A stretch of DNA of 64,000 nucleotides from positions 62,001-126,000 of the forward strand of contig QXCR01000041.1 of assembly GCA_004380135.1 (NCBI GenBank). The letters are read 5' to 3'. Shown piece by piece: positions 21,500 through 33,506 of this stretch. Source of the stretch: Stemphylium vesicarium. Taxonomy: Eukaryota > Ascomycota > Dothideomycetes > Pleosporales > Pleosporaceae. The position numbers were made by a program, and so were the translations under genes. The notes beneath the pieces are model-generated. The model searched no databases, was not told the DNA's origin, and saw only the letters and a program-made list of their open reading frames with translations. How positions within the stretch are numbered: position 1 is the first letter of the stretch; the number at the start of each line of letters is the position of its first letter.

Positions 21500-23149
21500 C
21501 TAAAGCAACCCAGCCCTGAGCAACTTATTCCCAAACTCGAGCAGATAATAATCCGCATACACCAACCCATGATCCTTATACTTCTTATGCGCATCGCTAT
21601 TCCAGTTCGTCGTGCTATTCCTCAACAAGCCCTCAAACGCAGACGGCTTGAGTTGCAACAACTGTTCTCCCACTCCCGCTGCAGTCGCAGCAGAATCGCC
21701 ATTAACTCCATTCTGCTTCTGCGCGCCCGCAAAAGAAGCCAAATCAGTATCATACGACAAGCTCAGCGTCTGCTCCACAATCCCCAGAGCAATACCCAGA
21801 TAATCCTTCCCTTGAGAAATCCTCTTCGCAACAGCATCCGGCAGTCCTTGCAGCGCCTGATGGATAATCAGCAGCCCATTCGCCGCAATAACTCCTGCAG
21901 ACACATCCCTCAACGGGACCTCCCCACCCCCCTCATCCCTCTCAACCGGAGCATCGAAATCCCAAACCGGGACCAGTGTGCACGCCCACCTGCCCTCGCC
22001 CTCCCTACACCGCCGCAGAAAGTACTGAGCACAGCCCACAGCCGTCTCCAAAAACCGCACTTCTTTCGTCCACGCGTACGTCTGCGCGAACCCCATAATC
22101 GACCATGCCTGCCCGCGACTCCACGTCGACTCGTCTGCGAAACCCTGATTCGTCATTTTCGCCTGCGGCAGGCCAGTGCGCGGTGAGAAGTTGACGAGGT
22201 GATAGGAGGAATGGTCTTTGCGTAGGATCTCGTGGATGATGGAGTTTGCGTGCGTGGTTGCGATGTGGGAGAGTTTGGGGTCCGAGGTTGTGTGTGCGGC
22301 GAAGTAGAGGAGGTCGAGATCTGTGGATACTTGTGTTAGACATGGTGATGGTAGGAAGGAATGAATGGGAAAGGGGAATGAGGGAAAGAGGGAGAGAACA
22401 TACTACACATGCTATCAATAATCACCAAAAAATTCTCCTCCATATCCGTAATCGAATACCGATCGTTAATCGCAACATCCCAGCTCCGAATCGCCTTGAC
22501 CCGCTCATCGTAACGCGACGCAAGTGCATAAGCCGCGTTGATAACGGCTTGCAGACTCGCCTTGTTGCCTGTCAACTCCCAGTCTCGCTGCAGCGCAGGT
22601 TGCACGATGAAGCCCATGTCGTGCGTGTCTGTTCGGCTGGACATTTGCTCGATCGCTACGCTGTAGTGTCGGCCTAGCTTGAGCAGGTGCTCTTGGATTG
22701 AAGGCCGCATCTGTGCTGGTATGGAGATGGCTTGCGGGTATTTCATCGAGCGCTCGACCAGCGCGTAGATGCAGCCCGGGAAAAAGCCGCAGGTCCAGAA
22801 GTCGGCTTCGCGCTCTTCGTAGATGCCTGCATTTGGTCCGGTTTGTGGCACGGTGTGCGGGTAGGATTGTAAGGGTGCCTGGGGGGCTGGTTAGAAGAAG
22901 TGTTCAATTGGGTTTGTTTTGGATGTTTTGGCGAAGAGAAAGATGCGTGTGATACGCACTTGTTGCTTGAGGCCGCGTTGTGCTACTTGCACGATCTTCG
23001 CGAGAACACTTTCTGAGTAGATGGCGCTGAGGTCTACGTCTTTGACACTGGCGCAAGAACAGTGAGTGTTGGCTGCTTTTAACCCAGACTGATACTTCTT
23101 ACACTGCGGCCATGGACGGCTCTTTTACAACCTGTACAGCAGCTCCCAT
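21500..23149 (-). CDS. GH88 unsaturated glycuronyl hydrolase
   Basis: Predicted to hydrolyse the unsaturated uronic acid at the non-reducing end of oligosaccharides left by polysaccharide lyases (pectin-side-chain or glycosaminoglycan-type substrates). Four exons (23149-23103, 23047-22960, 22878-22407, 22320-21500) give 475 aa in one frame. Family signatures: EREADFWTCGFFPGCIY (sugar-binding and catalytic region), DTHDMGFIVQP (HDxGF with the catalytic Asp), LDLLYFAA, STWSRGQAW, and a C-terminal YADYYLLEF. The alpha/alpha six-barrel length is normal. No clear signal peptide is seen, so an intracellular enzyme is likely. The ATG at 23149 was taken; a second in-frame ATG lies at 23113. Divergent from the GH5 gene. 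Confidence 0.88.
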
Positions 23150-23877
23150 CGTCTCGGTCGCGGTCACTTCTCACTGGTTTTCGGCAAGATGCAACAAAGT
23201 GTTGCGTAGATTCAACAAAGGATTAGCTTTCAATGTGCTAACCTGCAAATGCTCCACCAAAAAAAGGTATTGCGAGAGATCACTCCAAACGATAAGATTG
23301 TAACGGGAAAGAAAATTATCAGCCAAGCTGTTTCTCTCTAAACCAAAGCTTGCATCGGATGACGCGTGAACTGCTGCGCGTCTTTCGGTGGGGTGCTGTT
23401 ATCGATACCGGGTCATCTCTCAACGAACTTGGGGTGCAGGCTGCTGATGGGATCGACATTGCACCGACGCCCGCTACCCGGCCGTTTGCGACTCTAGGGC
23501 ACTTTACCCGCCATACACAGCGTCACCGAAACCTTCTTCGTCAGATTTTGCTTGTCTTCCTGATTTAGTGTTTCTTGGTATTGAGGATGGTTTCCCCGAA
23601 TAAGCCAACTTTCCTGCGACCTTCTCGCTTCAGCATTATTTAAAGTTCTTGGGAGCTCTGGCGTTTTTCTCTAGGGCGCTGGGCTGCCCACCTTTTTCTC
23701 CGCTTCTTGCTGTTTTGCTAGATCTGGGGTACGGGTAGTGGAGCTTTAGCGTTGGAGACGGATTAATTTAGACCACCAGTGTAGGGTGTGGCTAAAAATG
23801 TACGGCTTCATATATAACCGGAAGTAGACGGCAAACATTACACATCTGGTCATCAGCTTCATACCTTCGATCTGAAA
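23150..23877. other. Divergent promoter region, GH88/GH5
   Basis: About 730 bp between two divergent glycoside hydrolase genes; co-regulation is possible but unproven. Contains the TATA-like site listed separately. Confidence 0.5.
23811..23817 (+). promoter_or_regulatory. TATA box of GH5 gene
   Basis: TATATAA lies 67 bp upstream of the ATG at 23878, in a plausible core-promoter position for a regulated secreted enzyme. Confidence 0.6.
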
Positions 23878-25225
23878 ATGTTGTTCCGCATCTTTTCTGG
23901 ACTCGTTTTGACATCCTTGGTCGCCGCCGCGCCTTCGGCAAAGCCGAGGAGGGCGGCCTCCATACTACCTTTATCGACTGAAGGTCGAGACATTGTTGAC
24001 GCCAACGGCGATGTCTTCCATTTCATGTCCACCAACTGGCCGGGACACCAGGAGATTATGATTCCTGAAGGGCTTCAACATTCCTCGGTCGAGGACATTG
24101 TCTCGTGGTTTCCAAAGCTTGGACTCAATTCCGTACGACTGCCATTTGCTATTGAGATGGTGGACGACTATTTGGCGAATGCTACCGATCAGACTCTGGA
24201 GAAGAGTGTTCTGAACGCCATACCGGGCACCAACGGAACGGACGTGTTGAGCTCTATCTTGGAAAAGAATCCGCAGTTCACCAAAGACACAACCAGATTA
24301 GAGGTCTGGGATGCTGTTGGCAAGGAGCTTTCGCGTCAAGGCGTCATCATCCACCTCGACAACCATGTGAGCAAGGCCTTCTGGTGCTGTGGAGACGACG
24401 ACGGGAACGGCTGGTTCGGGGAACGTTTTTTCGATGTCGAGAATTGGAAGCGAGGCCTGGCATTCATGTCAAAACACGTGAGTACTGCCCATGTTCCTTG
24501 AGCTTACCAGAGATTGACGAAACCAGGCCAAGGAGAACTGGTCCACGTTTGCCTCCATCGGTTTACGCAATGAGCTGCGAGCCGCGGAGGATGCTGAACC
24601 CGTAGACTGGTACACGTGGTACGTTCACATGACGGATGCTGCCGACGCCGTCCACGTGGCCGACCCAGACGCCCTAATCTTCTTCTCCGGGCTCTCTTAC
24701 GATACCTACATCGACCCTATCCCGCTTGGTAAGACGCTTAACGGTACTGCCGGCACGTCTACTGCCAACAAAACAGCCAAGTTTGTCCCGAGTGACTTTG
24801 CTTGGGAGGACAAGATCGTGTTGGAGATCCACAAGTACGATTTCGAGGCGACGCAAGATGACTGTGCGACCTTCAAGAGAAAGTGGTACCAGAAGGGATT
24901 TCAGGCTGTCAACCCGGAGGATCCTGCGACTAAATACCTCTTTCCCATGGTCATCTCGGAATGGGGATTCATTCACAACGGCACCTACTGGAACCAGACA
25001 ACATATGCAAGATGCCTAGTGGAAATGGTGGAGGAGTACCAAGTCAGCTGGCAGCACTGGGAACTGTCTGGTAGCTTTTACCTTCAAACGCGTCCTAACA
25101 GAAACCCGGAGACACTCATAGGCGCGGATGAAGCTTGGGGCCTGCTGAATTACGATTGGTCGGCTATCAGATCCCCAATCACTCTCGAGAACAGTTTATA
25201 CAAGATGATAGATGCGTTGAAGTAA
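23878..25225 (+). CDS. Secreted GH5 (cellulase-family) glycoside hydrolase
   Basis: Retaining beta-glycosidase of the GH5 TIM-barrel type. Exons 23878-24477 and 24527-25225 give 432 aa. A signal peptide occupies roughly residues 1-18 (MLFRIFSGLVLTSLVAAAP). The N-terminal strand carries STNWPGHQE, then GLNSVRLPF. The acid/base is in SIGLRNEL (Glu ~216, the NE motif) and the nucleophile in VISEWGF (Glu ~345). HLDNHVSKAFWCC corresponds to the strand before the acid/base. Several N-x-S/T sites fit secretion. The substrate is not determined by these motifs; beta-glucan or mannan are both possible. The TATA site is 67 bp upstream. Confidence 0.9.
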
Positions 25226-26203
25226 GCGCATAACCTAGTCGTTAGCTCTCAAGCATCACTACCCTCTGTAGTTGTCGAATGTAAATACTGAGAATGCCAA
25301 ATTACAGGCCACGCTGCATCTTGCATTGAAATGATCTCGGTCTGAAGACATGCGCGGCATAACATTCGCGCTGTCTTTTGTTGCGGATGTTGAAAGATTC
25401 TATGCTAACAATGCCGCTGTTATTTTGCGGGGATGTAGATGTACTGTGCGTCGACTTGCCAAAGATCGAGAGCGATAGCCGCGTGAGATGCATTATTCCC
25501 GCTCCAATATGCGTAAGAAAATGCAGGCGTGCAAGATATCGATTCAGGATGAGGTGGTGCGAGAGCTTGTAGAAGGACTTTTCCTTGTGTCTCAAGGTCC
25601 CCTACTGCTAGCACGCTTATGACGTCACGCTCTTGACTGAACCCATCTTTCGACACAACAAAAAGAAGGCATACAGCAGGCGCAAGATCTCGTGCTCAAG
25701 CTACCAGGATGCAGCTTACAGGGCATGTATTTTTCAGTGAGTTTAGGCGAACAATGGGCCGAGTCGCAAGCTCTTTTATCCAGAGCACGCACCTCGGCAC
25801 GCCACCCTTCACAGGCATCCTCTCAACATCAAGACCTGAGCATCAACCTGTCACTCCACAAGCTATCTCCGCACTCTTGGCCTCGCTACCATAACTAGTC
25901 GCCGTTCGGGCCACGGGGTATTACCCTCTTCCGCAGCTGTTTGTGGGATTTTCCCCAGAACATGTGCGTCCCCGCACTCTGCCACCCCCAAGCAGCAATA
26001 GCCCGATGCCCGCTGGGAATCCGTCCACTTGCCTGCTAGTTCTGACATTGAGCGCGGCGGGAGCTATTTATTAGACGAAATTTCGGGTATCTATCTGCCA
26101 GCGTTGGTATCTCAACCCACGAGGGGTCCCGTTCTTTTCTGTAACTTTATTCCCGAAGTCACGCCGATCACGCTTCTACAACGGCGACAAGAGGCACGAC
26201 ACG
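25226..26203. other. Intergenic region
   Basis: 3' flank of GH5 and promoter of the permease. No gene recognised; short frames lack domains. Confidence 0.5.
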
Positions 26204-27931
26204 ATGGCGAGTACGCAGCCTAATGACGAGACGAATGGCATTGCCAACAGAACGGGTGAATTTGATACTAGCGTTATTGCGCCCGCTGAGGCACCGAAGA
26301 GGTCGCCATGGAAGGCGTGGATGTACCTTTGGGAGTGGTATCCCAAGCACTATCCTGCAGAGGAGAAGAAGCTCCTGAGAAAGATGGACGCCTGTCTCTT
26401 GACCTTTTGCTCTTTCATGTGTAAAGTCTCTTTGACCTGGCATTGAACATGGGTACTGACAAAATCCAGTCTTCCTGAAATGGCTTGACTCGTCAAACAT
26501 CAAGAACGCCTACGTATCTGGCATGAAAGAGGAGCTGGATCTCTACGGCAACGAATACTCGCTTTTCGACACCTTTTACAACATTGGATACCTCGTCTTC
26601 CAGGTGCCATCTTTGCTACTACTTTCTCGACCGAAAATCGCAAAGTACTACTTGCCGACCATGGAAGTACTCTGGTCGATTGTGACCTTCTGCCAGAGTC
26701 AGATGCGCAGTCGGAACGACATATACGGAACAAGATTCTTGCTTGGTCTTCTAGAGACACCGGTGGCGTCCGGCACGACATATGTCCTGGGCTCTTGGTA
26801 TAGACCCGAGGAGGTCTTTAAACGCACAGGCGTCTGGTTCGTCTCTAACAATATCGCTGTCATGTTTGGTGGCTATCTACAAGCTGCTGCCTACAACAAT
26901 TTGAACGGGTCAGTTTTCGACTTCATAAGCGAGCGATAAGAATAACATGCTGACACGTCACAGTGTCGGAGGAATGTCAGGTTGGCGATGGTTGTTTATC
27001 ATAGACGGAGTAATCTCGCTGCCGATTGCGCTCGCGGGTTTTCTAATTTTCCCCGGGCTTCCTAGCAGCTCGAAGCCGTGGTGGCTCACGCCCAAGGAAC
27101 ACGCCTTGGCCCGGTCACGCATGGCAAATGCCGGTGTTGCGCCCAGCAAAGAGCTGAGTTGGACCGTGGCAAAGCGCACGTTCATGCGCTGGGAGTTCTA
27201 CATGGGTGTTCTCTGCTACACCTTGTAAGTCTAACCCACCATCTTGATCATGTGTTGATGTTCAAACATTAACACGCACACAAAGCTTCCTATCCTCCTC
27301 GTACCCCCACGGTCAAATGGCTATCTGGCTTAAAGACCTCGCAGCGAAACACCCAGGCGCGTACACGATTCCCCAGATAAACACTATTCCCACCGGTGCG
27401 CAAGGTGTATCTGTTTTCGCGGCTTTGCTCGCAACTTCGCTCTGCATGGTCTACCCTCTATGGTCCATCTTTTCCATCGTCCAAACAATCTATATCATAG
27501 CCAACATCTCGCTATTGATCTGGAATGTACCAAAAGGCTACCACTTCGCCTGCTACTACCTCCTCGGCGTATCCGCAGCCATCACACCCATCCTGATGCC
27601 TTTTATCAACATGGCGCTACGCGACGACGCCGAGGCACGTGCTGTAACAGTCGGTGCGATGCTGACGGCTGGCTGGGCAGTATTCTCTTTCTACCCCATT
27701 ACCGTGTTTCCAATTGTGGAAGGCCCGAAATGGACAAAAGGATATGCGGTTAATATCTGCTTTATCGTGGGGTGCTGGAGTACGTTTGTCATTATGCAGT
27801 ATTTGTACAAGCGGAGTGAGAGTAGGAAGCAGGCATTGATGGTAAGGGAGGTGACTAAGGATCAGGAGGATATGGCTGGTGTAGATAGTAAGGATGGGGC
27901 GGAGGTTGAGCATGCTGAGGTAAGGAGGTGA
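26204..27931 (+). CDS. MFS permease, allantoate/anion:cation symporter (DAL5-type) family
   Basis: Four exons (26204-26420, 26470-26908, 26964-27224, 27286-27931) give 520 aa. Twelve membrane segments are expected. Family features are the cytosolic N-terminus with EEKKLLRKMDACLLTFCS, FFLKWLDSSNIKNAYVSGM at TM1-2 (the D-x-S-N-x-x-N-A-Y-V-S-G-M pattern typical of Dal5/Seo1/Fen2/Liz1-like carriers), YGTRFLLGLLETPVASGTTYVLGSWY, and GMSGWRWLFIIDGVISLPIALAGF. Such proteins import small carboxylates and vitamins (allantoate, pantothenate, nicotinate, dipeptides) with protons at the plasma membrane; the substrate here cannot be told. Splice junctions are frame-consistent; the donor of intron 2 is GTCAGT. 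Confidence 0.9.
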
Positions 27932-29622
27932 GAAGGTGAGGGGGTAGGTGTTGGGGTTGAGTGTGTCTTAGTATGTTTCGTTGACGAATGTTGTGAATAC
28001 TGAAGAATGAAGTGAGACGTTTTATTTGGAATGTGCAGATTAGCATTGACTGTGTTCAATGTATGCAGCGGAAAGCTGCTGAACGAAACTCTTTGCACTA
28101 AGAGGAACCATCGATCAAGGGAGATGGTTCTCGATCACATCTCCAGGCCCTCTTCCGCCCCGCAGTACTCGACCCATTCAACTTGATGAGGCTATCGTAT
28201 GGGCGATATGAACCTCCTCGGAGCAAATATCTATCCCACACCGCCTTCGTCGGTACTCACAAACTGTGATATAATCTTCAAGTAGCTGGGTCCACCTATG
28301 TGCATCAGTTTCAACAGAGCCGCATTCAAGCTAATGCATACAGCTTGCGATAAATTTGCATCCTGGCTCAAAGATGCCACTGGATCCTTGCGCGTGGGGG
28401 TGTTGAGGTCCTTGGGTTTGGTTATGAAAGGTTAAACACGATGATTCGAGACGACAATCTCAAGAATCGACGAATTCATAGCGGCGCAAATGCTAGTCGA
28501 CGTGCAAATTGAATGGGTATGAGTCGAGGGAGTTATGCCATGGAAACGTGTCGGCGGTGTGGTTACAAGCACAGCGTCGGAACTTGGTCTGCTTTTGACA
28601 TGTATCTGAGCACAACATTAGCGGCGGCAACGTCAGAGACAGCGAAGGTAGCGGTGTGTCTGGGGCCTGACAGTTAGCACTGATCTTCCTGTGCTTGGCA
28701 AGTAATAGGCCCGAGACTCCCTGCTCAGGAAATCGACGATGATGCGGTGCCTAGCATTGTGTTGAGGCGGTTCTCGACCGTTGGGTAGCAACCGAGGATG
28801 GTACGCTTCGCCGTTCCGAGCACGATATGACCAGTCCTGGCTTTGTTGCTGCATTCCAAAGCTGAATTTTGAATAAAGGTTTTCCTGATAGCCCCTTGAT
28901 AATGTCAGTATAACGCATGGAAAGCATGGAACGATGCGGAAGCTTGACGTGCATTCTATCGCATAGCGGAGATGGCATCTCCACAATACCCACATGGACT
29001 GCATGGCCTTGTCATGGAAATTTTCAGGTTCTGGATGTTCGATAGCGTGGCCAGAAGGAGGAATCCGATGTTTCCTCAGTATGATGCATCTCTTTCGTGT
29101 TGGCGCTATCACGCGTGGCCAATCAAGCGCTCCCCCAGGCAGCCCTGTGGCTCCAGTGCCCCGCATTTCGGATGCCCGGATTCACTTCCTGACCCACTCC
29201 TGACCACGCAACTTGGCCGTGCCTGCAGCTGCCAACCACCATCGTGAGATTTGGCCCAGCAAGGAGTGGCAAACTGACCAGGCTAAACATTGCCATTTTT
29301 CGTGCCGTGTCGCCATCATTTGGTCCCTAGCAGGATTCGCCCTGATGATGTGCGCCGGCGCTGGGTAGTTTGGACGAATGGTGGGCCGGCGTTGCCGCGG
29401 AAGTCACGATGCTTTGTTCGCAGCCAAGGTGGAGGAATGAGGAGGTACGCGTATGAGCTGCAATTACATCATGCTCGCCTTGTGCAACCTATACAAGTCA
29501 GCTCAAGAACGCCCAGTCTGCTCTTCACAATCGTGGATTCCTCTCTTCTCTCAAGCCTACATAGTCTTTCTACTATTCCTACTCCTACGTTTTTCTTGAC
29601 TTTCAAACACGCAACACCAACA
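27932..29622. other. 1.7-kb intergenic region, no gene supported
   Basis: Largest gene-poor stretch between two rightward genes. A 177-codon minus frame (28633-29166) has no domain, biased composition and no splice-supported extension. Pyrimidine-rich leader sequence precedes the SDR start (29500-29622). Confidence 0.5.
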
Positions 29623-30728
29623 ATGACAGCACTCCGCTCCTCAAAAATGCTACTGCGCCGTTTTGCGCGCCCAGCTCCGCCTGCGTTCCGCTTACAACCC
29701 CTCACAACCCCTCTCCAGCGCAGAGGCCTTGCATCACACCAAGATGTGACTTACCCCCAAGTTCCGTACGAGAAGGCTGAAAATGTTGGCGAGAAAAAGT
29801 TCAGCCAGTTCGACCTAGCAGGAAAGGTCTTTGTGGTTACAGGTGCAGCATGCCGTCCTCCTCCCATCTCTAGAGCAGTCGCTATGCTTTCGTGGTCGAT
29901 GTTAACATGTCAACAGGTGGAGGCCGTGGTTTGGGACTATGCATGGCCGAAGGGCTTGTAGAAGCTGGCGGCAAGGTACACTGTCTCGATCGGTTGCCGG
30001 AACCTCCCCAGGCATTCAAGGAGGCGCAAGCACGACTCAATACCTCGAATGGCGCAAGCCTGGAATACCACCACGTCAATGTCACGCACGACGAGGCGAT
30101 GCGAAAGTGCATTGGGGATATCGCCGCCAAGAACCGAAGGCTTGATGGCCTTATTGCTGGTAAGGAACACCTGTTTTCAACTCAAGTTATACACTTACTA
30201 ACCTGCTTTGCAGCTGCTGGAGTCCAGCAAGTCACCCCCGCGCTCGAGTTCAAGAAGGAAGACATTGCAAAGATGCTAGAGGTAAACTATACCGGCGTCT
30301 TCCTCGCAGCTCGCGAATGTGCCCGTCAGATGATGGAGTACAAGATTCAAGGCTCAATCTGCCTGATTGCATCCATGAGTGGTACCATCGCCAACCGAGG
30401 TTTCATAGCGCCTGTCTACAACTCTTCAAAGGCGGCTGTGGTTCAGCTAGCGCGTAACCTAGCCATGGAGTGGGGCAGGAAGAACCCAGACGGTTCAGGC
30501 GGCATCCGAGTCAACTCGCTCAGCCCAGGGCATATCGTCACCCCAATGGTCCAGGCCAACTTCGAAGCGGGTGAGGCAAATCGGGAAGAGTGGGAGAACA
30601 ACAGCATGCTTGGCAGGCTGAGCACGTCGGAAGAGTACAAGGCTGCGGGCCTGTTCATGCTGAGCAAAGCCAGCAGCTATATGACTGGGCATGATCTGAA
30701 GATGGATGGCGGCACAACTGCTTGGTAA
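29623..30728 (+). CDS. Short-chain dehydrogenase/reductase with N-terminal presequence
   Basis: Classical NAD(P)-dependent SDR. Exons 29623-29842, 29917-30159 and 30214-30728 give 325 aa. The first ~38 residues (MLLRRFARP, QRRGLAS) are Arg-rich with no acids, a likely mitochondrial targeting peptide. FDLAGKVFVVTGGGRGLG holds the TGxxxGxG cofactor motif, with the exon 1/2 junction inside it; VNVTHDEA follows. AAGVQQ corresponds to the NNAG region (here A-A-G). The catalytic Ser is in IASMSGTIAN and the YxxxK in YNSSK; the C-terminal MTGHDLKMDGGTTAW closes the fold. Similar fungal proteins are annotated as sorbose/arabinitol-type polyol dehydrogenases; the substrate is unproven. Confidence 0.88.
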
Positions 30729-31141
30729 AGAGAGTGTTGATAGTGACTGGCGACGTGCGATTTGAGCGTTCTCAGCGACCGGCCTGGCGTTTGGATGATT
30801 AACGATTTACGATCTGTTATGATTTACTCCGGGCGATGCATTTAAGTTTATAGCATAGGAAATGCCATGTTTTCCTTGTAAGAATAGTGTTGAAGGTTGA
30901 AGTCGCTCAATCGTCGCGTGCATTAGATGGGATGAGAGATGGTGGAGACACGGCTGGTGCCAATGGCAGGGCAGGGTCCCACTTGCGCCTTCCCCGCTCG
31001 GCTCTAGCTTACAATCGGACTATCTGTCCTTCCGCGCTCCCCTTGCGACAGCTGTACAATTCGCGAAGCCATCAGAGCACCACAACTTGGGCTTGCAAGC
31101 GCTGCAGCTCTCCAATCCAGAGTACGCGCAATTTCACCGCC
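30729..31141. other. Intergenic region
   Basis: 3' flank of the SDR gene and promoter of ERV25. Nothing else seen. Confidence 0.5.
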
Positions 31142-31862
31142 ATGGACCGGTTAACACGACTTCTCAGCTTCGTGCTGCTCGCCATCCTCCCCCTCACTGC
31201 GGCCCTCAAATTCGATCTCCATCCCGTCTCAGCACACGATTCGGCCAAGTACGAGCGATGTGTTAGGAACTTCGTTGCCAAGGAGCAGTTGGTTGTTGTC
31301 ACGGCGATATTGGATGGGTACAGAGGAGATGGACAAAGGGTGGACATGCATGTACGTTGCTTTTACCTAGCATCGCATCTTCACGATAGTTTTGCTGACA
31401 GTCATGGCCTAGATCCGTGATGCAATGGGTAACGACTACCACCGCCCCAAGGACGTAGTCGGCGAGAACCGCTACGCATTCACCTCGCACGCCGACTCAG
31501 CCTTCGACGTCTGCTTCGAGAACATCTTCACCTCTGCCTCGTCCTCCAAATCTATCACTCCCCGCCACGTTGAGCTTGACATTGACATTGGTGCCGACGC
31601 CAAAGATTGGAACGCCATCTCCGCCAGCGAGAAATTGAAGCCTGTGGAGGCCGAACTGCGGAGAATCGAGGAGGTTGTAGGCGAGATTGTTACCGAGATG
31701 GACTATCTGAGGAGTCGGGAGCAGAAGCTTAGGGATACCAACGAGAGTACCAATGAGCGAGTCAAGTGGTTCGCTCTGGGCACCATGGGCATGCTTGTGG
31801 GACTAGGGGCTTGGCAGGTTGTGTACCTGAGGGCTTACTTCAGGAGTAAGCATCTCATCTAG
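31142..31862 (+). CDS. ERV25: p24/emp24 family cargo receptor, Erv25-like
   Basis: p24-delta subfamily membrane protein that cycles between ER and Golgi in COPII/COPI vesicles and aids export of GPI-anchored and other cargo. Exons 31142-31351 and 31413-31862 give 219 aa, the normal length. It has a signal peptide (residues 1-21, ending PLTAA), a GOLD domain at about 22-125 with the paired Cys (YERCVRNF and FDVCFENIF), a coiled coil (LKPVEAELRRIEEVVGEI), one TM (about 187-207) and a short cytosolic tail YFRSKHLI. The tail carries the aromatic and basic residues used for COPII/COPI binding and is close to yeast Erv25. Confidence 0.92.
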
Positions 31863-32350
31863 AGACATCACAAAGAAGGTTCTTGTGCTTTGGAATGGGT
31901 GTTTGGGTAAAAGAGCTGTTAGGCAAGGCAGGAGCATGCATGTGTACGAACACGAGTACGAGCACGAGAGCGTTATGGACTGCATACTTGGCAAGGCAAT
32001 TGGTGTGGCGTTGGTAGGATATTATATCAAAATTACAAGCCATGTTTATTGAGCGTACAGCTCTTTTCCAACTCGTAATTGGCTTACTTCAGCACCATGT
32101 TGTGCGAGCAACCAACCGCCGCGGCCGTGTGCGGAGCCATTCCGCTCGTCTGCCTATACACGCCATGTAAGCCACGCACCGTCGACCACATGCATATCTG
32201 CTTACATGCCATCACAATTCCATGCCCGGCAGATGCAATAAGACAAAGGTATAAATGATGCCACTCACCTCATAACACCGAGCATTTCAACTGGAAGCAT
32301 TGCACCAAATTCATACCTTGATAGCTCACGGCCCCGTCCCATTGCCAAAT
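31863..32350. other. Intergenic region
   Basis: Separates ERV25 and the cupin-like gene. A small imperfect GAGCAC/GAGTAC repeat lies near 31939-31965. No gene seen. Confidence 0.5.
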
Positions 32351-33268
32351 ATGCCCCAACAACCTCGCGTACCCCCAACAGCCGACAACACCGCCAAGCC
32401 CGAAATTCCATACCCTCCACCACCAAACACCAAAACCATCGTTCGCCAAGGCCGCGAAGCAGTCACATACCACATCCCCACCTCCCCTCCTTCCGCAGCC
32501 CACCCCGTCCTCAAAACAAGCATATCACTTCCCCCCGTCTCAAGATGGACCTCAGGCCTCCACTTCCACACGCAGCACACAGAGTACCTGCGCCTCGTAC
32601 GCGGCGCCATCTTCGTATATCTCGACGGCGAGGTTAAGATCTTAAGCGCGAGGGCAGGAGGTCAGATCATGCGGAGGAGGAACAGAAATAGCAGCGATGG
32701 GGAGAAAGAATTGGGGTTAGAGGTTCGAATAGACAGGTATGCGCGGCATAATTGGGGTAGAGCGGATGACTATCTTTTCTCTGCGCGGGAGGAACATAGG
32801 GTGGGTGATGAGGGTGTTGTACTACCAGATGACGCCGACGAAGAGGTTGTAGTGGAGGAATGGACTGATCCCAGTGATCTGGCCAAACCGCTCTTCTTCT
32901 GGAACTTAAACGCCGTTGTGCTTGGGGGACGGCATTCTTCCAGCACAGTTTCCCTGAGGAAGAGGGCGGCGATATGGGTGTTGGGAGATCTCTGGGTTCC
33001 TTTCCAGCTGTTCGTCATTTTTTGGGAATCAGATAATTGGCCCGTGTTTTCCGGTCTGGGGGATGTATTGGGTTTAGCATGCGAGGTACCGGCTTTCCTG
33101 CTGCCGGAGGCATTGGGGAGGAGATTGGGGAGAGGGCTAGAGTGGCTGGTTGCTTTTGTTATTTTGGGGGCTGCGAGGTTGATTGGTTGGGCGGTGGGGG
33201 TTGTGGCTGTGGAGAGGGAGAGGACACCGCTGGGATTATGGGACGCGTATGAGGGAAGAGGGATGTAG
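32351..33268 (+). CDS. Cupin-like protein with C-terminal membrane segments
   Basis: Intronless, 305 aa from the ATG at 32351 (MPQQPRVPP). A single-domain cupin (RmlC-like jelly roll) is suggested by SGLHFHTQHTEYLRLVRGAIFVYLDGEVKIL at about residues 68-98: HFHxxxxEYLxxxxG resembles cupin motif 1, with the His and Glu metal ligands, and WNRADD/RHNWGRAD follows. The C-terminal ~90 residues are hydrophobic, with two likely membrane helices (GLACEVPAFLLP region and WLVAFVILGAARLIGWAVGV). Fungal genomes hold many such uncharacterised proteins; I infer no reaction. It is convergent with tyrosinase. Confidence 0.72.
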   Translation: MPQQPRVPPTADNTAKPEIPYPPPPNTKTIVRQGREAVTYHIPTSPPSAAHPVLKTSISLPPVSRWTSGLHFHTQHTEYLRLVRGAIFVYLDGEVKILSARAGGQIMRRRNRNSSDGEKELGLEVRIDRYARHNWGRADDYLFSAREEHRVGDEGVVLPDDADEEVVVEEWTDPSDLAKPLFFWNLNAVVLGGRHSSSTVSLRKRAAIWVLGDLWVPFQLFVIFWESDNWPVFSGLGDVLGLACEVPAFLLPEALGRRLGRGLEWLVAFVILGAARLIGWAVGVVAVERERTPLGLWDAYEGRGM

Positions 33269-33506
33269 GTGCGACAAGGGAAGGCATTCAAACATATAGC
33301 CAGAGAGAGAGAAATTTCATGAGAAAGACGTTGCTTTTATTTGGAAGTCATAAGCGAGCGTGATGTGTAAGCTATATACAGCGAGGTTGAGCGAGCGTGG
33401 TGGTACAATGATGCACAGTCATGGAACATGACATCTACAGAAAACAGATAGAAAGCATGAAGCAATCACACATAGCCAGACGGGCTAATTCTATGTGTCC
33501 CCTGAC

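Noticed and set aside
28633..29166. 177-codon minus-strand frame in a gene-poor region
   Set aside because: No domain, no start or splice context I trust; could not be supported as a gene.
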